This document shows, one piece after another, positions 59,000-64,000 of a DNA stretch of 64,000 bases (position 1 is the first letter of the stretch; every line of letters begins with the position of its first letter). Location of the stretch: contig LLEY01000002.1 in the NCBI GenBank assembly GCA_001414485.1, positions 248,001-312,000 on the forward strand, written 5' to 3'. Below the pieces are notes generated by a model that saw only the letters and a program-made list of their open reading frames with translations, did not search any database and was not told the origin of the DNA. Made by a program: the position numbers and the translations under genes. Source of the DNA: Calycina herbarum (Eukaryota > Ascomycota > Leotiomycetes > Helotiales > Pezizellaceae).

Positions 59000-61900
59000 C
59001 GCGTCATCTTACTCTATCAATTCCTCAGGGTCTTACTTCCCCTTCTGGCGGTCTATCCCACTCGTCTCTCATCTTCCTACCACTCCTAGCCACCTCCTGC
59101 CCTCTTCCATGTCCCATCTCACTCCCACGCGAAACACTACACCCTCCAAATGACGAAAGCCCATCATGTCGTGCAGCGGTGCGGCGGCGGTCAATAATTC
59201 TCACCTCAGCTCACATGGGTACGGGAGCGCTACAACTGCCGCTTTCGTAAAGAAAGATAATCTGCAAGTGTTATCTGGGGACCATCTCGTATGTGTAGGT
59301 GAGCCTTCTATGTGCGTCAAACTGGATTTGGGATTCGATACCCAGCAAGGCCACGTTTACCCCGTTGAGATGACGAACGAACGAATCCCTCTTCTCCCAC
59401 CACCACGCTCTCCTCACCCCTCCCCCAGATTCAACCCTCAATTCATATCATACCCCCCTTCATCCCGTCTCATCTCACCCCATCATCTCGAATCATTTGC
59501 CCCTTCTGGTCTGGTTGTGAGCTGTTCTGGATTCTGGACCCCAACTCCCGACCTCCCAAACCTCATCCCAAATTCTAAATCCAAACATCTTCACTTCCTA
59601 CGCCGCTTCCTTACTATCAGGAGAGAGTAGGAGGGTGAGACTCGAAGATTTGAAAGTCCTCATCTGATCATAAATGGTGATACCCCATTTAATTTTTAAA
59701 AATAAATCTTCAAGCAACTCAACGGCGCAAGGACAGGCAACTAACCATCCAACATCAAACAATCCAACACTTCCGTCTCTTTACCCGGTTGGTGATGAGA
59801 TGGTGATGAGATCGGATCTACAACCCCGAAATCGAGTTGGTGAAGATTACGAAATAAGCCCAGATGACAAGCAAAGTCTACAGAACGTTTCCATTTCTTC
59901 AGAGAAACAACTTTATGTAGCGGTCCGGCGCGCTGCGTCTCATCCCGCTGCCCGGCATGGGTGCCGATGCAAGTCAGAGATGGTTCCCTCTTCTCCCACC
60001 ACCACACACTCCTACCAGGTTAGTTTGTCAAAAAGGTCATTTTCCCCGAACCCGATATGTGCGATTCGGTTGGTTCAACCACGCGGCGAAGTGTGCATCT
60101 TGCTGACGCTGGATGAGCTTCCGCCATCCAAAAGTACTCGCTGAATGAACCTATAACCATACGGCACAGCTTATGGTAAAAGTAGGGAGGCTGACCACTC
60201 GTTTGGAAATTCTTTGGGATATCAAAGTTGTTCCTCCTATTGGAAATGCAGAGGGGATGATGCTGACAGGTTTATTAAAGGCTGATCGTAAGTGCATATA
60301 TCTTTTTCTGCAGGTGCCGTGCGTCTCTGTGCCCCTGCGTGAAAGTGTAAGTATAGAAGAGGATTCCGATCTACCTACCACCTGGTTTCGGGTTTTCCAT
60401 CACAGTGTCATTCGGAAAAAGCTCCTGTATCGAGAACCAATCAGCCAATCATAAAATTCAAACATGAAATAAATAATACCTTGGATTGAATCTGCCGAAG
60501 AAAACACCCGCATTCACTTTGTTTGAGAATTACTCGGTCATCCGAATCGAGCAATTCACGACCGAACGAGAATCACGAAACAGGGTCGGATTTCGATACA
60601 TATACACACATTTTCATTTAGGAAGTGGAAAACTCATTCATCGTCTCAGGGACAACACATCAATTCTAAGACATTATCTCACTCCCCTTCCCTTGTCTCC
60701 CCCTCACCCTCCCTTACAAACCTCACCTCATCCACCCCCCTTCCCCAACCCCTCGCCTAGAACCAAAGCAACCCCTAATCTGTAATCTGCAACCCCACCT
60801 GGAGTAAACTTACCCATTAAGCCATCACATGACAGCCACGCCCACTCCCTTCGCAAACCCCCCCCTCCATTCGTCTATGCCCATTAATCCCGACAATCTT
60901 CATTTATACCCTCCCCAGTCCCCGTCTCACAAAGACCCCAAAGGAGAAGTGTGGGAGCACGAAAACCCAAGAACCAGGGTCCTTGGCATCGCACGACACC
61001 CGTCACAATACATCCCTATTTTTTCTTCTAAGCGAGCGGTGGTACTTTGGGCGTCGTGGGCGTGTGTTTTCTCCGCGTGTGCATGTACATTTATACTACG
61101 TTCATGTACTGCGTTGGAGATGCAGTATGTAAGGAGATATTGGGTTGGAAATCTGGTCTTTTTTGGGGCGAGGATTCCGAGGAATCGGGTGTGAGGAGAT
61201 GAATTGAGGAGAGGGAGAGAAAAGTTGTGGAAGTGAATTAGTGGACGAGTGAGTATCGAAAAGGTCAGTGATACTTGTGGGGTAATGTAGAGATGGATGT
61301 TCATATTGTCACCCTCAAGAGATATGCTCTCGCTGAGGAGCAAAGCAAGAGCAACAATAGAGAAGAACCCCAAAAGAAAGCAACATCTTCCTTCCTTCTC
61401 AAAAACCCACCATTCAAGCCCAAAATCCAGAAGTCATTTCCCCATTTCTCCATTTCTTCATCTCCCCAATTCCCCCAAATTCTCCAAAACCCCCCACACT
61501 CCACACCCCTCCCCCACGGTACCACAAAGTCCAACCCCAGCACACCGTGTACACCACAACGCATGAACCATCACATATATGAACATATATGAACATATCA
61601 CCAGTCACTACATCGGAAGTACGCTCTCCCCTTCCCCGAACCCCTTCCCGTCAGATCACGCACATACAGCCCTGCAACACCTACATACACACACCTCACA
61701 GTACGACGACAACGCTTATTCCCACTCGACAAAGCGGTAAGTAAACCCAAGTCCCCATCTCGAAAGTACGCATCTCAATCATTTTGACTTGGCGGGAGCA
61801 GCTTACGAATTTGAAGAACAGAGCGCGACAACGGGACGGAACGGAACGGGAAGAGCCATTGCTCCCTCCCCCAGGTAATAATAAAACCATCTATACCCCA

Positions 61901-64000
61901 ATTCTCAAGCATCATCATCTCCAGGCCGGCGCCTTTGCCTTTGCCTTTGGATCTTCGTAATAACGTACAAACAACCCACCTCTCACGCACCACTTCTTCC
62001 TCTTCGCCTCGTACTTAATTGGGTGCTTACCCTATTTCTCTTCACGGTCAACACCTCGAAACGAATAGGAACCAAGGGAAGGGGGGGGGAAGGAAAAAAA
62101 AAGAGGGTGAATAGTAACGCTGACATCATGTCCACACACCCTCTCTCGGTCTCCCACAAGCCTTGTTCCCCGGAACATGACATAGACATACGGGTTTTCG
62201 TGAAGAGCGACGGAGTACAGTAAAGAATCCATTCGCCGTGATTCGAAACTGATCTTGCCGAGCCGAAGGTCGGGATTTAAGATGGGGGAAGATACGGAAA
62301 GAGAAGGACCAAGGACTTGCAGAACCGAGGTGAGGTGAGGTGAGAGGACAGAGAATGAAAAGGAATGAGGTGGTAGTCAAGTAACCATCCTTAGAGAAAG
62401 AGGGCCGCTAGTTACCTCAGACCCTCCAGTTCAAAAATAATCATCCCCATCTCACCCACCTAACCTATACACCTCAACCCCCGAACAACCTACTCGCACA
62501 ACAAACCCCAAAAGGGAACCACAACCCTCATCCCCTACTTCTCTCCCTCCCTCCCTCCTCTCACAAAAATCCCCGTATTCCCACCCATCCAAAAGAGAAA
62601 AAAATGAAACCCAATCCCAACCCGACCCATCTCCATCTCCATCTCACCCCTTCCCATCCCTCCATCTCACACCTCATCAGACCTCCTTCAACTACATCCA
62701 ACCAAACCCTCGTAACACAAATCTCCTCTTGATGAGTTTTCACTTTGTACCAACAACAACAACAATAACAACGAGACACAACACAAGATCAAAGTCACGC
62801 TCCCCCGTCCCTTCCCTATCTCCCCACAACCCGCCTCACCCCAGAATTCTCGTGAAACCCCCCCTCGGAAACCCCTCCCTCCATTGATTTTCCATCATCT
62901 CCACCGGAGCTCCCTCCGGTCATCGGCCATCACTGCACTCAAGCGAACAAAAGCCAAGTCCCATTGTCCAACTCTGTGAACAAGTAAAAAATCACAAGAA
63001 CATCAAGACTAGAAAATAGAAAAAAACAGGAAAATAAGATGTCACAATCATAGTGAAGCCAAATATGCCAGTGTTTTAGTACGCTTTATTATTTTTTTTA
63101 GGTAGTAAAGTAATCTTCTCATCCTCAAAAGACGAGGAGAGAAACTAGAACTTCGCAAGCAGCGCGCTATGCCATCAAACTATAGCTTCCGCCTTCCCTT
63201 CCTTCCGCTCACTCCATAAATCCCTTAATCACCTCCATCCCACTTCCACCCCACCACAAAGTGATATAGCACAAATTTGCTTGTTCACCAGTGAGACCAT
63301 GCAAACCCCCTTTCCCCTTTCAACCAACTAATCGTAACACGCCAACTCTGTACAACAAGGCAGGGTAGGCAGGTAGCCCTAAAAGACCCCTCACACAACC
63401 ACGAAACAATAAAAGAAAAAACTAACTAAGATATAAAAAAAAATCCCCAAATTCCAAGCCTGGTATCATCCGTAACGCCAATATTCGTGACTGGCCAAAA
63501 TAGGCACAAGTCAAGGTATCGTAAAAGCAAAAAACTAACTCGGAAAAAAAGAGTATTCTTTTCCCATCTGGGCCTTGCCAACTACGTAGATATGTTGAGG
63601 GCGAAAAAGAGGCCATGAAAAAACGAAAAAACGCCGCCAATTTAGAGGCTGATCCGGGCATGCTATGTTCACACAAAAAAGGGGAAACCGCTGAAAAGCA
63701 AAACAAAAAAAAAAAAAAAGAAGAAAAATATGCTGTCGCTTCAAGCACACATAGACATTACTAGAAATGTCCTTCCACTCCGAATAAAGTAAACCTCACG
63801 TCTGGTTTCTGTGCCAAGAAGACCAAAGACGATGAATGCAGATTGGCTGCGAAGCCGTTGTTAGGCTGTAAATATACTCCGATTCGTGTATGTTGAATGT
63901 ACTGTATGCCAAAACGTATATGTATAATTGGTTGGTTGGTGTCAACCTCGATGCGCCACCGCCGGATTCCATTTCGAATTATCATTATGTGAGAAGACAT
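59000..64000. other. Long C/T-rich non-coding region, possibly upstream/leader DNA
   Basis: The plus strand is strongly C/T-rich at about 60670-60770, 61380-61560 and 62400-62900, with runs such as CCTCCCTCCCTCC. Open frames at 59166-59630 and 59674-60144 start with ATG, but their Pro/Ser-rich sequences follow the base bias. A frame at 63761-64000 (minus, ATG at 64000) runs into the edge and cannot be judged. Such tracts often precede fungal genes with long 5' leaders, so a regulated gene may lie beyond the right edge. Confidence 0.4.
63705..63719 (+). repeat. Homopolymer run of 15 A
   Basis: Fifteen A in a row after AAAAC, in the A-rich end of the window. It could be a poly(A) scar or simple repeat. 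Confidence 0.7.

Noticed and set aside
59166..60144. Two Pro/Ser-rich ORFs as genes
   Set aside because: Their composition only mirrors the local C/T bias; no domain, no intron structure and no neighbours of similar coding character.

Overview
The window looks like a nuclear scaffold of a filamentous ascomycete. Protein genes have few, short (51-89 bp) GT-AG introns with CTAAC/CTAAT-type branch points. The families present (fungal EF3, HET, 2EXR, RING, DUF1275) are typical of Pezizomycotina. Large blocks are extremely AT-rich, nearly free of CpA/TpG and full of TAA/TAG, which is the signature of repeat-induced point mutation (RIP). A leotiomycete such as the Botrytis/Sclerotinia group is my guess; no species is claimed.

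Layout. (1) 1-15135: a RIP-degraded nest of Ty3/gypsy elements on the minus strand (one complete LTR-to-LTR copy at 4767-11667, two partial copies), with a truncated Fot1/pogo-type DNA transposon inserted in one of them. (2) 15136-31416: a gene island holding a non-autonomous TIR element, a PhnB/glyoxalase-fold gene, a divergent pair of RING-finger genes, a dead HET gene, a DUF1275 membrane protein and the elongation factor 3 gene. (3) 31417-41356: a second RIP block with a Fot1/pogo element, a plus-strand gypsy fragment inserted into its TIR, an unmutated GC-rich LTR, and a minus-strand copia element. (4) 41954-48339: two converging 2EXR-family paralogues, both broken, one by a 171-bp solo LTR with a perfect 5-bp target duplication and one by nonsense codons. 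Between them lie a hAT-like element with a Fot1/pogo element inside it and a second short TIR element. (5) 48815-55778: a multi-pass membrane glycoprotein, a fungal VPGC-motif protein and an alpha/beta hydrolase. (6) 55779-64000: a long non-coding stretch, C/T-rich on the plus strand, with no convincing gene.

The active genes do not form an obvious pathway. Only EF3 (translation) has a clear housekeeping role. The most unusual signal is structural: four different Fot1/pogo-type elements share one TIR plan, 8 bp followed by two tandem 17-bp units, while the 17-bp sequence differs between elements. HET and 2EXR genes next to the RIP blocks carry nonsense codons that could all come from C-to-T or G-to-A changes, which suggests mutation reaching beyond the repeats.
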